In this document: positions 27,922-36,718 of the stretch, piece after piece
Layout of the letters: each line of letters opens with the position of its first letter
How positions within the stretch are numbered: position 1 is the stretch's first letter
NCBI RefSeq assembly: GCF_004322755.1
Contig: NZ_CP036401.1
Location: 6,944,001-7,008,000, forward strand
DNA from: Pseudoduganella albidiflava
GTDB taxonomy: Bacteria; Pseudomonadota; Gammaproteobacteria; Burkholderiales; Burkholderiaceae_D
Reading direction: 5' to 3'
Length of the DNA stretch: 64,000 nt
Program-made: the position numbers and the translations under genes
Notes under the pieces: generated by a model
Seen by the model: the letters and a program-made list of their open reading frames with translations, nothing else
The model's database searches: none
What the model was told of the DNA's origin: nothing

Positions 27922-28809
27922 CTATGCCGGGGCGAGGCGCTCCCGTGCTGTCCGGGCATCGCGCACCGGCGTGGTGCCGAACAGCCGCCCGTACTCGCGC
28001 GTGAACTGCGGCACGCTTTCATAGCCGACGGCGAAGGCGGCGCTGCTGGCGGAAGCACCTTCGGCCAGCATCAGCCGGCGCGCCTCGATCAGCCGGAGCT
28101 GCTTCTGGAATTGCAGCGGCGACAGCGACGTCACCGCACGGAAATGCTGGTGGAAGGAGGAAAGGCTCATGCCCGCGACATCCGCCAGCCGCTCGACCGG
28201 CAGCGTGCGGGTGAAATCCTTGCGCAGCAATGCGACCGCGCGCGCCACGCGCTGTGCCGGCCCGTTCGGCCAGCCCAGGCGCCGCAGCGCGGCACCGTGC
28301 CGCCCCGCCAGCAGCCAGTAATGCAGTTCGCGCACCAGCTGGGCATGCAGTACGGGCACGGCGGCGGGCCGCTCCAGCAGGCGCAGCAGCCGCAGCGCCG
28401 CATCCGCCACTTCGGCATCGGTGGTGTCGACGCGCACCGGCGCGTGGGTCTCTTCGGGCGCCGCGCCCATCTGCACGCCCAGTTCGGCGATCAGCGCCGG
28501 GTCCAGTTCCAGCACCAGCGACAGGTAAGGGGCCGCCAGGCTGGCCCGGGTGACCTGGCTGACGATCGGCACGTCGGCCGTGATCAGCAGGGACTCGCCG
28601 GCGCTGAAGTCCACCGACGTGGTGCCCATCGTCACGTTCTTGCTGCCCTGCACCACCAGGCAGACGATCGGCCTGGCGATGGCGTGCTGCAAGCCGCTGG
28701 GCGCGAACGCGCGCACGGTCATCAGGCCGGGAATGGGGGAAATGCCGAGACCGCTGGCATCCGTATGGAGGTCGGCGTGGCGGCGCACGGCGTCGAGCAG
28801 GGTCGTCAT
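27922..28809 (-). CDS. AraC-family transcriptional regulator (CupR-type N-terminus)
   Basis: 295 residues. The N-terminal ligand domain of the AraC_N type (LQHAIARPIVCLVVQGSKNV, FSAGESLLITADVPI) is followed by a C-terminal double helix-turn-helix with VERLADVAGMSLSSFHQHF and AFAVGYESVPQFTREYGRLF. The gene diverges from an SDR oxidoreductase gene across a 141-bp gap, the usual arrangement in which the regulator controls the reductase in response to an aldehyde or related compound. Confidence 0.9.
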   Translation of the reverse strand: MTTLLDAVRRHADLHTDASGLGISPIPGLMTVRAFAPSGLQHAIARPIVCLVVQGSKNVTMGTTSVDFSAGESLLITADVPIVSQVTRASLAAPYLSLVLELDPALIAELGVQMGAAPEETHAPVRVDTTDAEVADAALRLLRLLERPAAVPVLHAQLVRELHYWLLAGRHGAALRRLGWPNGPAQRVARAVALLRKDFTRTLPVERLADVAGMSLSSFHQHFRAVTSLSPLQFQKQLRLIEARRLMLAEGASASSAAFAVGYESVPQFTREYGRLFGTTPVRDARTARERLAPA

Positions 28810-28950
28810 GCCGCCAATGTAACCGGAAACCGGCGTTTCGCCACGCCGTTTGGAGGATCAGGCAAAAACGCCGGGGATTCGGGAAATTTCCGGCCGGCCG
28901 GCGGCCGCATCATGGCGTCTCCCAACCAGCTTTTGTCCAAGGAGCCCAGC

Positions 28951-29706
28951 ATGACCACCATTTCCCTCGTCACCGGCGCCAGCCGCGGCCTCGGCCGCAA
29001 CACCGCCCTCAGCATCGCCCGCCAGGGCGGCGACGTCATCCTGACTTACCAGAGCCGCGCCGAGGAAGCGCAGGCGGTCGTGGCCGACATCGAAGCGCTG
29101 GGCCGCAAGGCGCTGGCGTTCCGGCTCGACAGCGGCGATATCGCATCCTTCCCGGCGTTCGCGGAAACGCTGCGCGGCGCCCTGCGCGACACGTGGCAGC
29201 GCGACACGTTCGACCACCTCGTCAACAACGCCGGCCACGGCGAATTCGCGCCGCTGGCCGACACCACCGAGGCGCAGTTCGACCGCCTGGTCGACGTGCA
29301 TTTCAAGGGCGTATTCTTCCTCACCAGCGCACTGCTGCCGCTGCTGGCCGACGGCGGCCGGATCGTCAACCTGTCGTCCGGACTGACGCGCCTCACCTTC
29401 CCGGGCTATGCCGCGTATGCGGCGATGAAGGGAGCGGTGGAAGTGATGACCCGCTACATGGCCAAGGAATTCGGCAGCCGCGGCATCGCCGTCAACACCG
29501 TGGCGCCGGGTGCCATCGAGACCGATTTCGGCGGTGGCGCGGTGCGTGACAATCCCGACCTGAACCGCACACTGGCGCAGATGACGGCACTGGGCCGGGT
29601 CGGCGTGGCCGACGACATCGGACCGATGATCGCCAGCCTGCTGTCGCCCGGCAACCGCTGGGTGACGGGCCAGCGGATCGAGGTGTCCGGCGGCCAGGCG
29701 CTGTGA
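28951..29706 (+). CDS. SDR-family oxidoreductase
   Basis: 251 residues with AAGGAG six bases before the ATG. The Rossmann motif TGASRGLGRN (8-17), NNAG at about 90, and the catalytic Ser-Tyr-Lys set in LSSGLTRLTFPGYAAYAAMK are all present. The C-terminus GQRIEVSGGQAL is typical of classical SDRs. It is probably NADP(H)-linked (Arg after the glycine motif). It is the likely target of the divergent AraC regulator. The substrate is unknown. Confidence 0.93.
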   Translation: MTTISLVTGASRGLGRNTALSIARQGGDVILTYQSRAEEAQAVVADIEALGRKALAFRLDSGDIASFPAFAETLRGALRDTWQRDTFDHLVNNAGHGEFAPLADTTEAQFDRLVDVHFKGVFFLTSALLPLLADGGRIVNLSSGLTRLTFPGYAAYAAMKGAVEVMTRYMAKEFGSRGIAVNTVAPGAIETDFGGGAVRDNPDLNRTLAQMTALGRVGVADDIGPMIASLLSPGNRWVTGQRIEVSGGQAL

Positions 29707-29716
29707 CGGCGCGCGC

Positions 29717-31957
29717 TTACAGGCTGGTGCGCAGCGTCAGCGATACGTAGCGCGGATCGCCGTAGTAGTAGCTGATGTTGGTGGGCGCGAATTTCTTGTA
29801 GTACGTCTTGTCGAACAGGTTGTCCACGTTCAGCTGCACCGAGTAACGCTCGTTGAACCTGTAGCCGGCCATCGCGTTGAAGATCGAATAGCCGCCCTGG
29901 CGCGTCGTCAGGCCGCTGGCGGTCACGTAGCTGCCATCCTGCGTGCGCACGCCGCCGCCCACCGTCAGGCCGGCCAGCGCGCCTTCGAAGCGGTAGCTGG
30001 AGAACAGGTTCAGCTTGTGGCGCGGATCGATGCTGCGCAGCGGCAGGCCGGTATTGGCGCTGTTGGTGTCGGTGATGTATTTGGTGCGGGTGTTCGTATA
30101 GCCCGCCTGCACCTGCCAGCCCGGCAGGATCTCGCCGGCCATCTCCAGTTCCCAGCCCTTGCTTTGCGTCTTGCCGCCGGCCACGCGGCAGAAGCCGGCA
30201 ATGTAGTGCGGCAGGCAGGGATTGCTCGAGGCGAGATCCTCGACCGCCTTGCCTTCGTTGGTGATGCGGAAGATGCCGGCCGATGCCGTCAGTTTGCCAC
30301 CGAAGAAGTCGCCCTTCACGCCGGCTTCGTAGTCCTCGCCGCGGACCGGCTGCAGGATGTTGCCGTTCACATCCTTCACGTTTTGCGGCGTGAAGATTTC
30401 CGTGTAGCTCAGGTAGGCGTTGACGTTCTGGTTGAAGTCATAAACGAGGCCGGCGAACGGCGTGGCTTCGCGCTCGATCTTGTAGTTGCTGGCCGGCGTG
30501 CGCGGCACGGCATATTCCCACCACGACAGGCGCCCGCCCACCAGCAGCGTCAGCGGATCGGTGACGGACAGCCGCGCCGTGCCGAACACGCCCTTCTGGC
30601 GCGTGTAGTTCGGATTGGCGCTGCCCGGCGTGGCCACGTCGCGCTCGGCATACGTGGTGTAGGGGTCGAAGGTGCGGATGTCCACCACTTGCGGGTACAG
30701 GTTGCCCTGGCCCCAGCTGTCGATCGCCTCGGTGCGCAGCGCTTCACCACCGACGATCAGCTCGTGCTTGCGGCCGAACAGCGTGAACGGGCCGTTGGCC
30801 ACCAGGTTCAATACCTTCTGCGTGCTCTCGGCACCCGTGTACTGCGCCGACGCCACGCTGAACATGTAGGGGTTGGTGGCGCCGGCCACGCGCGTGAAAT
30901 ACGACTGCTTGAAGCCGGCGTCCTTCAGCGCCAGGTGCACCCAGGCCACGCTGGCTTTCGCGGTCCAGCCATTGGCGAAACGGTGCTCGATCTCGGCAAG
31001 GGCGATGTCGTTGTAGCGGTTCCAGCGGTTCCAGTCCACGCCCAGGTAGGTATCGCGCGGCAGGTACAGCGGCGAACCGTCGAAGTTGCCCGGCATGCCG
31101 CCCCAGGCGCCGGTGGCATCCAGGTCCGTGTGCTGCAGGCTCGCGGTGACCGTGGTGGACGGGGCCAGGTCGTATTCGACCACGCCGTACAGCACTTCGC
31201 GCTTTTCCTGCTTGGCCTTCTGGAAGAATTCCTTCTCGTCCGCCACCACCACGGCGCGGCCGCGCAGCGAGCCGGAAGCGTTCAGCGCCCCGGAGATATC
31301 GCCTTCCACGCGATGGCGGTCCCAGCGCCCCACCGTGGCCGCGCCGGACAGCTGGAATTCCCGCGTGGGCCGCTTGCGCACCATGTTCACGGTGGCCGAC
31401 GGGTTGCCCGACCCGCGCAGCATGCCCGAGGCGCCGCGCAGCACTTCCACGCGGTCCAGCACGGCCGTATCCGGCTGCACGAAGTGAGAACCGCTCTGGT
31501 TGATCGTGATGCCATCGACCTGCAGCGCATCGATCTGGTAGCCGCGCGAGTGGTACGACACGCGCTCGCTGTCCGTGTAGTCGACCGACACGCCGGGCGT
31601 GTTCTGCAGCACGTCGTGCAGGTCGAGCAGGTTGCGGTCGTCCAGCAACTGGCGGGTGATCACCGTCACCGGCTGCGGAATGTCGCGGACCGATTCGAAG
31701 CCTTTCATCACGCTGGCCTTGCGGCTGGCGAGGGAGCCCGTGTTTTCCGTATTGTTGTCGGCCGTGCCCGTGACGGTGACGGTCTGCATCGTGGCTGCCG
31801 CGTCCACGGCTTCCGCCGCGGGATCTTCCGCCGCATGCAAGGCCAGCGGATAGGCCACCGACAGGCTCGCGCACAGCATCGTCAGCCGCGTCCGGCGCCC
31901 ACGTGAAGGCTGGCGGGACGGGTGCGGGGCGGGGCTGGCTGCGCGATCGGAAAACAT
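29717..31957 (-). CDS. TonB-dependent siderophore receptor
   Basis: 746 residues. A signal peptide (to about 42) is followed by a TonB box region (MQTVTVTGTADN), a plug domain (DIPQPVTVITRQLL, NTPGVSVDYTDSERVSYHSRG, QPDTAVLDRVEVLRGASGML) and a 22-strand barrel ending RYVSLTLRTSL with a C-terminal hydrophobic residue. The YHSRGYQIDALQVDGI segment is typical of FhuE/FpvA/FoxA-type ferric-siderophore receptors. No N-terminal signalling domain is present, so it does not control an ECF sigma factor. A Fur box lies just upstream. No siderophore synthesis genes are near, so xenosiderophore uptake is plausible. Confidence 0.93.
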   Translation of the reverse strand: MFSDRAASPAPHPSRQPSRGRRTRLTMLCASLSVAYPLALHAAEDPAAEAVDAAATMQTVTVTGTADNNTENTGSLASRKASVMKGFESVRDIPQPVTVITRQLLDDRNLLDLHDVLQNTPGVSVDYTDSERVSYHSRGYQIDALQVDGITINQSGSHFVQPDTAVLDRVEVLRGASGMLRGSGNPSATVNMVRKRPTREFQLSGAATVGRWDRHRVEGDISGALNASGSLRGRAVVVADEKEFFQKAKQEKREVLYGVVEYDLAPSTTVTASLQHTDLDATGAWGGMPGNFDGSPLYLPRDTYLGVDWNRWNRYNDIALAEIEHRFANGWTAKASVAWVHLALKDAGFKQSYFTRVAGATNPYMFSVASAQYTGAESTQKVLNLVANGPFTLFGRKHELIVGGEALRTEAIDSWGQGNLYPQVVDIRTFDPYTTYAERDVATPGSANPNYTRQKGVFGTARLSVTDPLTLLVGGRLSWWEYAVPRTPASNYKIEREATPFAGLVYDFNQNVNAYLSYTEIFTPQNVKDVNGNILQPVRGEDYEAGVKGDFFGGKLTASAGIFRITNEGKAVEDLASSNPCLPHYIAGFCRVAGGKTQSKGWELEMAGEILPGWQVQAGYTNTRTKYITDTNSANTGLPLRSIDPRHKLNLFSSYRFEGALAGLTVGGGVRTQDGSYVTASGLTTRQGGYSIFNAMAGYRFNERYSVQLNVDNLFDKTYYKKFAPTNISYYYGDPRYVSLTLRTSL

Positions 31958-32321
31958 TGACTACTCCTGTGGTGTGGGAACGAAATGAGAATCTAAATGA
32001 GAATCACTCGCAATAATAGCTGAACAATTGCCCGCTTGTCGATGGCCCTTTCCGGTGATTGCGCCTTCCGGAAGCCGCGAGGCAGCATGGTTGAGCGTTT
32101 TTGCACGGAAACTTCGATGTTCGGCCGTTATCGTCGCGCTGTATCACGGAGCACGTGATCGATGGCTTTGGAGATCATTCATGCGATGGCCATGCGCGTG
32201 CACTGCCGGCTTTTCCACGCCGGGTCCCGTTCGCGCCGGCCGTGCGGGCCGACCGCTGCGCCGCGCGCAAAGCGGATGGGGTAACTTGCTCGACTCCTTC
32301 ATCCGTTGAAAGGTGGTCAGC
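31958..32321. other. Intergenic region between the siderophore receptor and an SDR gene
   Basis: 364 bases with no supportable gene. The left part holds the Fur box at 31984-32013. The remainder shows short frames on both strands without ribosome sites. Confidence 0.55.
31984..32013 (-). promoter_or_regulatory. Fur box of the siderophore receptor gene
   Basis: Repeated AATGAGAAT units (AAATGAGAATCTAAATGAGA from 31984 on, followed by an inverted half ACTCGCAAT) match the overlapping-hexamer Fur site, 27-56 bases upstream of the receptor ATG. Iron-loaded Fur would repress the receptor. Confidence 0.75.
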
Positions 32322-33284
32322 ATGAAGCAGAACTCATTACGCGTCGTTATCACGGGCGCATCGAGCGGCATCGGCGCCGCGACGGCGGTGGCATTCGCCA
32401 GGCAGGGCGCGTACCTGGTCCTGGGTGCCCGTGGCAGGGAGGGTCTCGAGGATATCGCCACCCGCTGCAGGGAAGCGGGCGGGCAGGCGGAAATCGGCAT
32501 CGTCGATGTCACCGATGCCGGCGCGGTCGCGACGTTCGCGGCAGCGGCGCGCGCCGCGCTGGGCGGGATCGATTTGTGGTTCAGCGATGTCGGCATCGGC
32601 GTGGTCGGCAAATACCTGGACGTGCCGATGGCCGACCACCGGCAGGTGGTCGAGACCAATCTCGTCAGCCACATGAACGAGGCGCATGCCGTGCTGCCAG
32701 TCTTCGTGCACCAGGGCCACGGCATCTGGGTCAACATGATCTCGCTGGGCGGCTACATCACCTCGCCCTATGCCGCGGCCTACTCGGCCAGCAAGTTCGG
32801 CCTGCGCGGCTTCAGCGCGGCACTGCGCGGCGAAATGCACGACCATCCGGACATCCACATCTGCGACGTCTATCCCACCTTCGTCGATACCCCGGCGATC
32901 TTCCATGCCGGTAACTACACGGGCGCCAGGCTGACGTATCCGCCCGGCGCGCTGGCGCCTGAAACCGTGGCGAACGCCGTGGTCAAGCTGGCGCGGCAAC
33001 CGCGCGCCACGACCGTGATCGGCATGCCCGAGACCATGCTGAAGCTGGGCCAGTTCGCGGCGCCGCTCACCAACCTGCTGATGAAACGCTTCATGGACCG
33101 GTGGTCCAGGCGTGCGGAACCGGCCAGGGATACTGTCGGCACCATGTACACGCCGGCGCCCGACGCCAGCGGCATTCATGGCGGCCAGCGCCGCCACGGC
33201 GGACAGCGCAACACGGCTCTGGCGGTGGGCGCGGCGGTGGTCGGCGTGGCGCTCGCCGCGCGGCTGTTGAGCCGCCGTGGCTGA
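32322..33284 (+). CDS. SDR-family oxidoreductase with C-terminal hydrophobic tail
   Basis: 320 residues from the ATG with an AAGGTGG site. TGASSGIGAATA is the cofactor motif, and MISLGGYITSPYAAAYSASK supplies Ser, Tyr and Lys. The usual NNAG is replaced by FSDVGIG, which is unusual, since the Asn helps hold the catalytic water. After the SDR core a Gly/Arg-rich linker (GGQRRHGGQRN) leads to a short hydrophobic tail (ALAVGAAVVGVALAARLL) that may anchor it to the membrane. The next gene begins just after the stop on the same strand. Confidence 0.88.
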   Translation: MKQNSLRVVITGASSGIGAATAVAFARQGAYLVLGARGREGLEDIATRCREAGGQAEIGIVDVTDAGAVATFAAAARAALGGIDLWFSDVGIGVVGKYLDVPMADHRQVVETNLVSHMNEAHAVLPVFVHQGHGIWVNMISLGGYITSPYAAAYSASKFGLRGFSAALRGEMHDHPDIHICDVYPTFVDTPAIFHAGNYTGARLTYPPGALAPETVANAVVKLARQPRATTVIGMPETMLKLGQFAAPLTNLLMKRFMDRWSRRAEPARDTVGTMYTPAPDASGIHGGQRRHGGQRNTALAVGAAVVGVALAARLLSRRG

Positions 33285-33300
33285 TCACGGCAGGCCAGGC

Positions 33301-33705
33301 ATGGAGCAGGTGATGGAGCAGGTGAGGGGCGGCTGCCTGTGCGGCAGCGTGCGCATCGTGGCGACCGGCGCGCCGTACCGCGTGGGCATCTGCCACTGCC
33401 TCGATTGCCGCAAGCACCACGGCGCGCTGTTCCACGCCTCGGCCATCTTTCCCCAGGATGCCGTGGCGATCGAAGGCGAGACGCGCGACTACGCCGGCAG
33501 GCACTTCTGCCCGCGCTGCGGCTCGTCGGTCTTCTCCCGCAGCGCCGATGAAATCGAGGTGAACCTCGGCGCGCTCGATGCGCCCGGCCAGTTCCAGCCC
33601 ACCTATGAACTGTGGACGATCCGCCGCGAGCCCTGGCTGCCGGCATTCCCGCTGGCGAAACGCTACCGGCATGACCGCGCGGCGGGCGGCCGCCAGGAAG
33701 GCTGA
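33301..33705 (+). CDS. GFA/CENP-V-family zinc protein
   Basis: 134 residues. The zinc-binding pattern is RGGCLCGSVRI, CHCLDCRKHHGALF and HFCPRCGSSVFSR, as in glutathione-dependent formaldehyde-activating enzyme-like proteins. The start may be 33301 or 33313 (a second ATG with GGAG six bases upstream). It lies 16 bases after the SDR stop, so the two may be co-transcribed. These proteins bind glutathione adducts; a specific substrate cannot be assigned. Confidence 0.88.
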   Translation: MEQVMEQVRGGCLCGSVRIVATGAPYRVGICHCLDCRKHHGALFHASAIFPQDAVAIEGETRDYAGRHFCPRCGSSVFSRSADEIEVNLGALDAPGQFQPTYELWTIRREPWLPAFPLAKRYRHDRAAGGRQEG

Positions 33706-33750
33706 GCGGCCGGCTATACTGGCGGGCACCCACAGCGACCCGACAGCACG

Positions 33751-34539
33751 ATGAACCGCAGCGCCCTCTGTATCCTGGTCGTCGAAGACCACCCGGCGAT
33801 CGCCCGCCAGATCGTGCAGTTCCTCGATGGCCTGCAGTGGCAGGCGGACCATGCGGCCACCGGCGCGCTGGCCATCGAGCTCGCCACGCGCGAATCCTAC
33901 GACGTGGTCCTGCTCGACCTGAACCTGCCCGACATCGACGGCTTCGAGGTCTGCCGTGCCATTAAGGCGCGCGCGCCGCGCAATGTGCCGGTGCTGATGC
34001 TGACCGCCCGCGATGCGTTCGAGGACAAGGCGCGCGGCTTCCATGGCGGCGCCGACGATTACGTGACCAAGCCGTTCGACTTGCGCGAGGTGGCGCTGCG
34101 CTGCGAAGCGCTGGCGCGGCGCGGGCAGCTGCACATCGGCCAGGAACTGCGCGTGGGGTCGCTGGTGCTGCTGCCGAGGGAGCGGCGGGCGCTCTGCAAC
34201 GGCGCACCGGTCGCGCTGACGCAGGCCGGCTTCAAGATCCTGCTGATGCTGTGTACCGCCTTTCCGCGTGCCGTGTCGCGGTCGGCGCTGATCCACGAGC
34301 TGTGGGGCGCCGATCCGCCGGACAGCGATGCCCTCAAGTCGCATGTCTATGCGCTGCGCCGGCAGCTGGAACTGGCCGGGGCGCCGCACGCGATCGTGAC
34401 CATCCCGCAGCTCGGCTACCGGCTGCAGGCCGATGAGGTAATCGATGCGGCAAGCAATGCGGCAGGCACTGAGTCAGGCAGTGAGTCAGGCAGTGAGTCA
34501 GGCAATACTGCAAGCGATGGCCAGGTCGATCCGGCATAG
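33751..34539 (+). CDS. OmpR/PhoB-type response regulator
   Basis: 262 residues. The receiver domain (1-120) has ILVVEDHPAI, the phospho-acceptor Asp in YDVVLLDLNLPDIDG, Thr in LMLTARD and Lys in YVTKPFD. The winged-helix output domain (about 130-230) ends with HAIVTIPQLGYRLQADE. The last 30 residues are a Ser/Gly/Glu repeat (GSESGSESGN) encoded by 12-bp repeats and overlap the start of the kinase gene, so the pair is coupled. The target genes are unknown. Confidence 0.93.
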   Translation: MNRSALCILVVEDHPAIARQIVQFLDGLQWQADHAATGALAIELATRESYDVVLLDLNLPDIDGFEVCRAIKARAPRNVPVLMLTARDAFEDKARGFHGGADDYVTKPFDLREVALRCEALARRGQLHIGQELRVGSLVLLPRERRALCNGAPVALTQAGFKILLMLCTAFPRAVSRSALIHELWGADPPDSDALKSHVYALRRQLELAGAPHAIVTIPQLGYRLQADEVIDAASNAAGTESGSESGSESGNTASDGQVDPA

Positions 34540-35737
34540 CCTGTTCGCCGCGCTGGCCGGCTTCACGGTGCTGATCTGCGCGGTCTATACGGGACTGGCG
34601 CTGGTGATTGCCTACGTGACGGAAGACATGCTGGTCGACCGGCTGCTGGAGCGCGAGTCGGCCGCCATCGCGGCGCATTTCCATGCGCACGGCGAGGTCC
34701 GGGCACCGGCCCACGATTTCATCGGCATCCACCGCGGCACCGCTACGCTGCCGCCGGAAGTGCGCGTGCAGGCCGCCGGCAAGGCGCGCGCCGAGATCTT
34801 CGCCGGCACGGGCCGGCACTACCACTTCCGCGCGCTCGACCTGCAGGGCGCGCATGGCTCGCAGCGCATCTACCTGCTGGCCGACGTGGGGCCGCTGCTG
34901 GTGGTGGCCAAGCTGATCGAGGATGTCGGCGGTGTCGTGATCGTCGTTGCCCTCGGGCTGGTCGCGCTGGCGCTGCTGCTGGCGTGGCTGCTGGCCAGGC
35001 GGCTCGTATCTCCCTTGCTCGAGCTGGCGCGGGAAGTGCGCAATGTGACACCGGAGGGTACCGTCGCCTTCAGCGCAAGGCGGCGCCCGGATGAAATCGG
35101 CTACCTGGCCGACAAGCTCGGCACCACGATCGCCGGGCTGCACGCGGCGCTGCGGCGCGAGCACGCCTTCACGCGCGACGTCAGCCATGAATTGCGCACC
35201 CCTCTCACGGTGATGAACAATGTCCTCGGCCAGGCAGGCCCGCGGCCGCTCGGCACGGAGGAGGTGGCGCAGCTGCGGGCCGGCCTCGAGGACATCGGCC
35301 ACACCATCGACGTGCTGTTCGCCCTGGCGCGCGCGGAGCACATCGCCCGTGAATCGTTCGACCTGCGCGGCGCCATCGAGGAAAGCCTGCTGCGGCTGGT
35401 GGACGGCGGCTGGGACAGTGAAGGGCTGGTGCTCGACCTGCCCGACCGGCTGGACGTGACCGGTAACCGCCACCTGGCCAGGCTGCTCATCGATAACTGC
35501 CTGGGCAATGCCCGCTTCCACGGCGCGCCGGGCTTGCGGATAGCCTTCGGGCCGGGTGCGCAGGGCGGGGTACTCAGCATCGGCAACGCGGTCGAGCCGG
35601 GCCGCGCGGGCACGATGCAGGGTTTCCAGCACGGCCAGGACCTGCTGCGGCGGATCGCCACCGCCATGGGCTGGGAGATCGGCTTCCACGCCGCCGCCGC
35701 CAGCTACCGCGTGGACATCGTGCCGCTGCGCCGGTGA
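34445..35737 (+). CDS. Sensor histidine kinase
   Basis: 430 residues from an ATG with GAGG upstream; an alternative start is at 34517. A Gln/Ala/Ser repeat N-terminus is followed by a membrane span (about 32-58), a periplasmic sensor, a second span (about 160-186), HAMP, and the HisKA box FTRDVSHELRTPLTVMNN. The N-box is visible (LLIDNCLGNARFHG), but the G1 box is poor (SIGNAVEPG in place of DxGxG), so the ATPase lobe is atypical. It partners the response regulator whose gene it overlaps. Its first codons lie in a six-copy 12-bp repeat read in another frame by the regulator. Confidence 0.88.
   Translation: MRQAMRQALSQAVSQAVSQAILQAMARSIRHSLFAALAGFTVLICAVYTGLALVIAYVTEDMLVDRLLERESAAIAAHFHAHGEVRAPAHDFIGIHRGTATLPPEVRVQAAGKARAEIFAGTGRHYHFRALDLQGAHGSQRIYLLADVGPLLVVAKLIEDVGGVVIVVALGLVALALLLAWLLARRLVSPLLELAREVRNVTPEGTVAFSARRRPDEIGYLADKLGTTIAGLHAALRREHAFTRDVSHELRTPLTVMNNVLGQAGPRPLGTEEVAQLRAGLEDIGHTIDVLFALARAEHIARESFDLRGAIEESLLRLVDGGWDSEGLVLDLPDRLDVTGNRHLARLLIDNCLGNARFHGAPGLRIAFGPGAQGGVLSIGNAVEPGRAGTMQGFQHGQDLLRRIATAMGWEIGFHAAAASYRVDIVPLRR
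34447..34518. repeat. 12-bp tandem repeat in the regulator/kinase overlap
   Basis: Six units start at 34447, 34459, 34471, 34483, 34495 and 34507, with consensus GAGTCAGGCAGT. They are read as SGSE in the regulator and as QAVS in the kinase. The 12-base unit keeps both frames open whatever the copy number. Confidence 0.88.
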
Positions 35738-35816
35738 TGGAAACCGGCCGGAATTCACCACGATTTCACCGCCGGCTTCCTATGCTGCGTACTGGTCAAC
35801 CCACACCGTACGCCCC

Positions 35817-36704
35817 ATGAAGATCCTGCTCAGCCTCATCGTCCTCGCCTGCACCGCCGCTCCCGCGTTCGCGCAGGTGAAATCGCTCGTCCACAAGGAG
35901 GAAAAACGCCGCTACCTGGTCTACACGCCGCCTGCGTATGCGGCCGCGCCGAGCCAGGCTTTCCCTGTGGTCTTCAACTTCCATGGCGGCGGCATGACAA
36001 TGGCCGAACAGATGCTGTACACGCAGATGAACCGCACGGCCGACCGGCACGGCTTCATCGTCGTCTACCCGGCCGGCATCAAGGGCGACTGGAACGTCGG
36101 TTTCGGCATGTCCTACCTCGAAGGCACCGACGACATCGGCTTTACGGCGGCACTGCTGGACAAGCTGAAGGCCGATTACCGGGTCGACCCGCGGCGGGTG
36201 TACGCCACCGGCCTGTCGCGCGGCGGCTTCTTCGCGCTGCGCGTCGCGGCGGAACTGCCGCACCTGTTCGCCGCGGTGGCCCCGGTCGGCGCGCCGATGC
36301 CGGAACCGGTGGTGCAGCACCATGCGAATCCCGGCCGGGTCGGCATGCTGCTGGTGCACGGCACCGCCGACGAGGTGGTGGCGTACGCCGGCAAGCCGGC
36401 CGGCTACCTGTCGGCGGAAGACACGTATGGCTACTGGCTGAAGCGGAACGGCATCCGTGCCGAGGATGGGGCGGATGGTGCAAGCCGCCGCGTCATCGAT
36501 ACGGATGCCGGCGACGGAACGAGCGTGACATGGATCGAGGCCGGCAACGGGCAGCAGAGCGTGGCGCTGGCCACGATCCGGGAAGGCGGCCACACGTGGC
36601 CCGGTGCGGACCCGTTCAACGTCGGGCTGCCGATCGGGAAAACCAGCCGCGATCTCGATGCGAACGAAGCGATCTGGCGGTTCTTCGAGAAGCACCGCCG
36701 CTGA
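35817..36704 (+). CDS. Secreted PHB depolymerase/feruloyl esterase-like hydrolase (LpqC type)
   Basis: 295 residues with a signal peptide (1-19, AFAQ). The alpha/beta-hydrolase features are VVFNFHGGGMT (oxyanion region), the nucleophile elbow YATGLSRGGFFALR, Asp in LVHGTADEVVAY and the catalytic His in REGGHTWPGAD. The family acts on polyhydroxybutyrate or on feruloyl esters of plant xylan. Given the GH43 and GH16 enzymes elsewhere in this window, the ester role is reasonable, but the substrate cannot be fixed. It is a stand-alone gene, convergent with the next. Confidence 0.88.
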   Translation: MKILLSLIVLACTAAPAFAQVKSLVHKEEKRRYLVYTPPAYAAAPSQAFPVVFNFHGGGMTMAEQMLYTQMNRTADRHGFIVVYPAGIKGDWNVGFGMSYLEGTDDIGFTAALLDKLKADYRVDPRRVYATGLSRGGFFALRVAAELPHLFAAVAPVGAPMPEPVVQHHANPGRVGMLLVHGTADEVVAYAGKPAGYLSAEDTYGYWLKRNGIRAEDGADGASRRVIDTDAGDGTSVTWIEAGNGQQSVALATIREGGHTWPGADPFNVGLPIGKTSRDLDANEAIWRFFEKHRR

Positions 36705-36718
36705 TCCGGCGCGCGCCG

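Noticed and set aside
31958..32321. Small protein genes in the gap at 32.0-32.3 kb
   Set aside because: The short plus-strand frames have no ribosome site, no ordered composition and no recognisable sequence.
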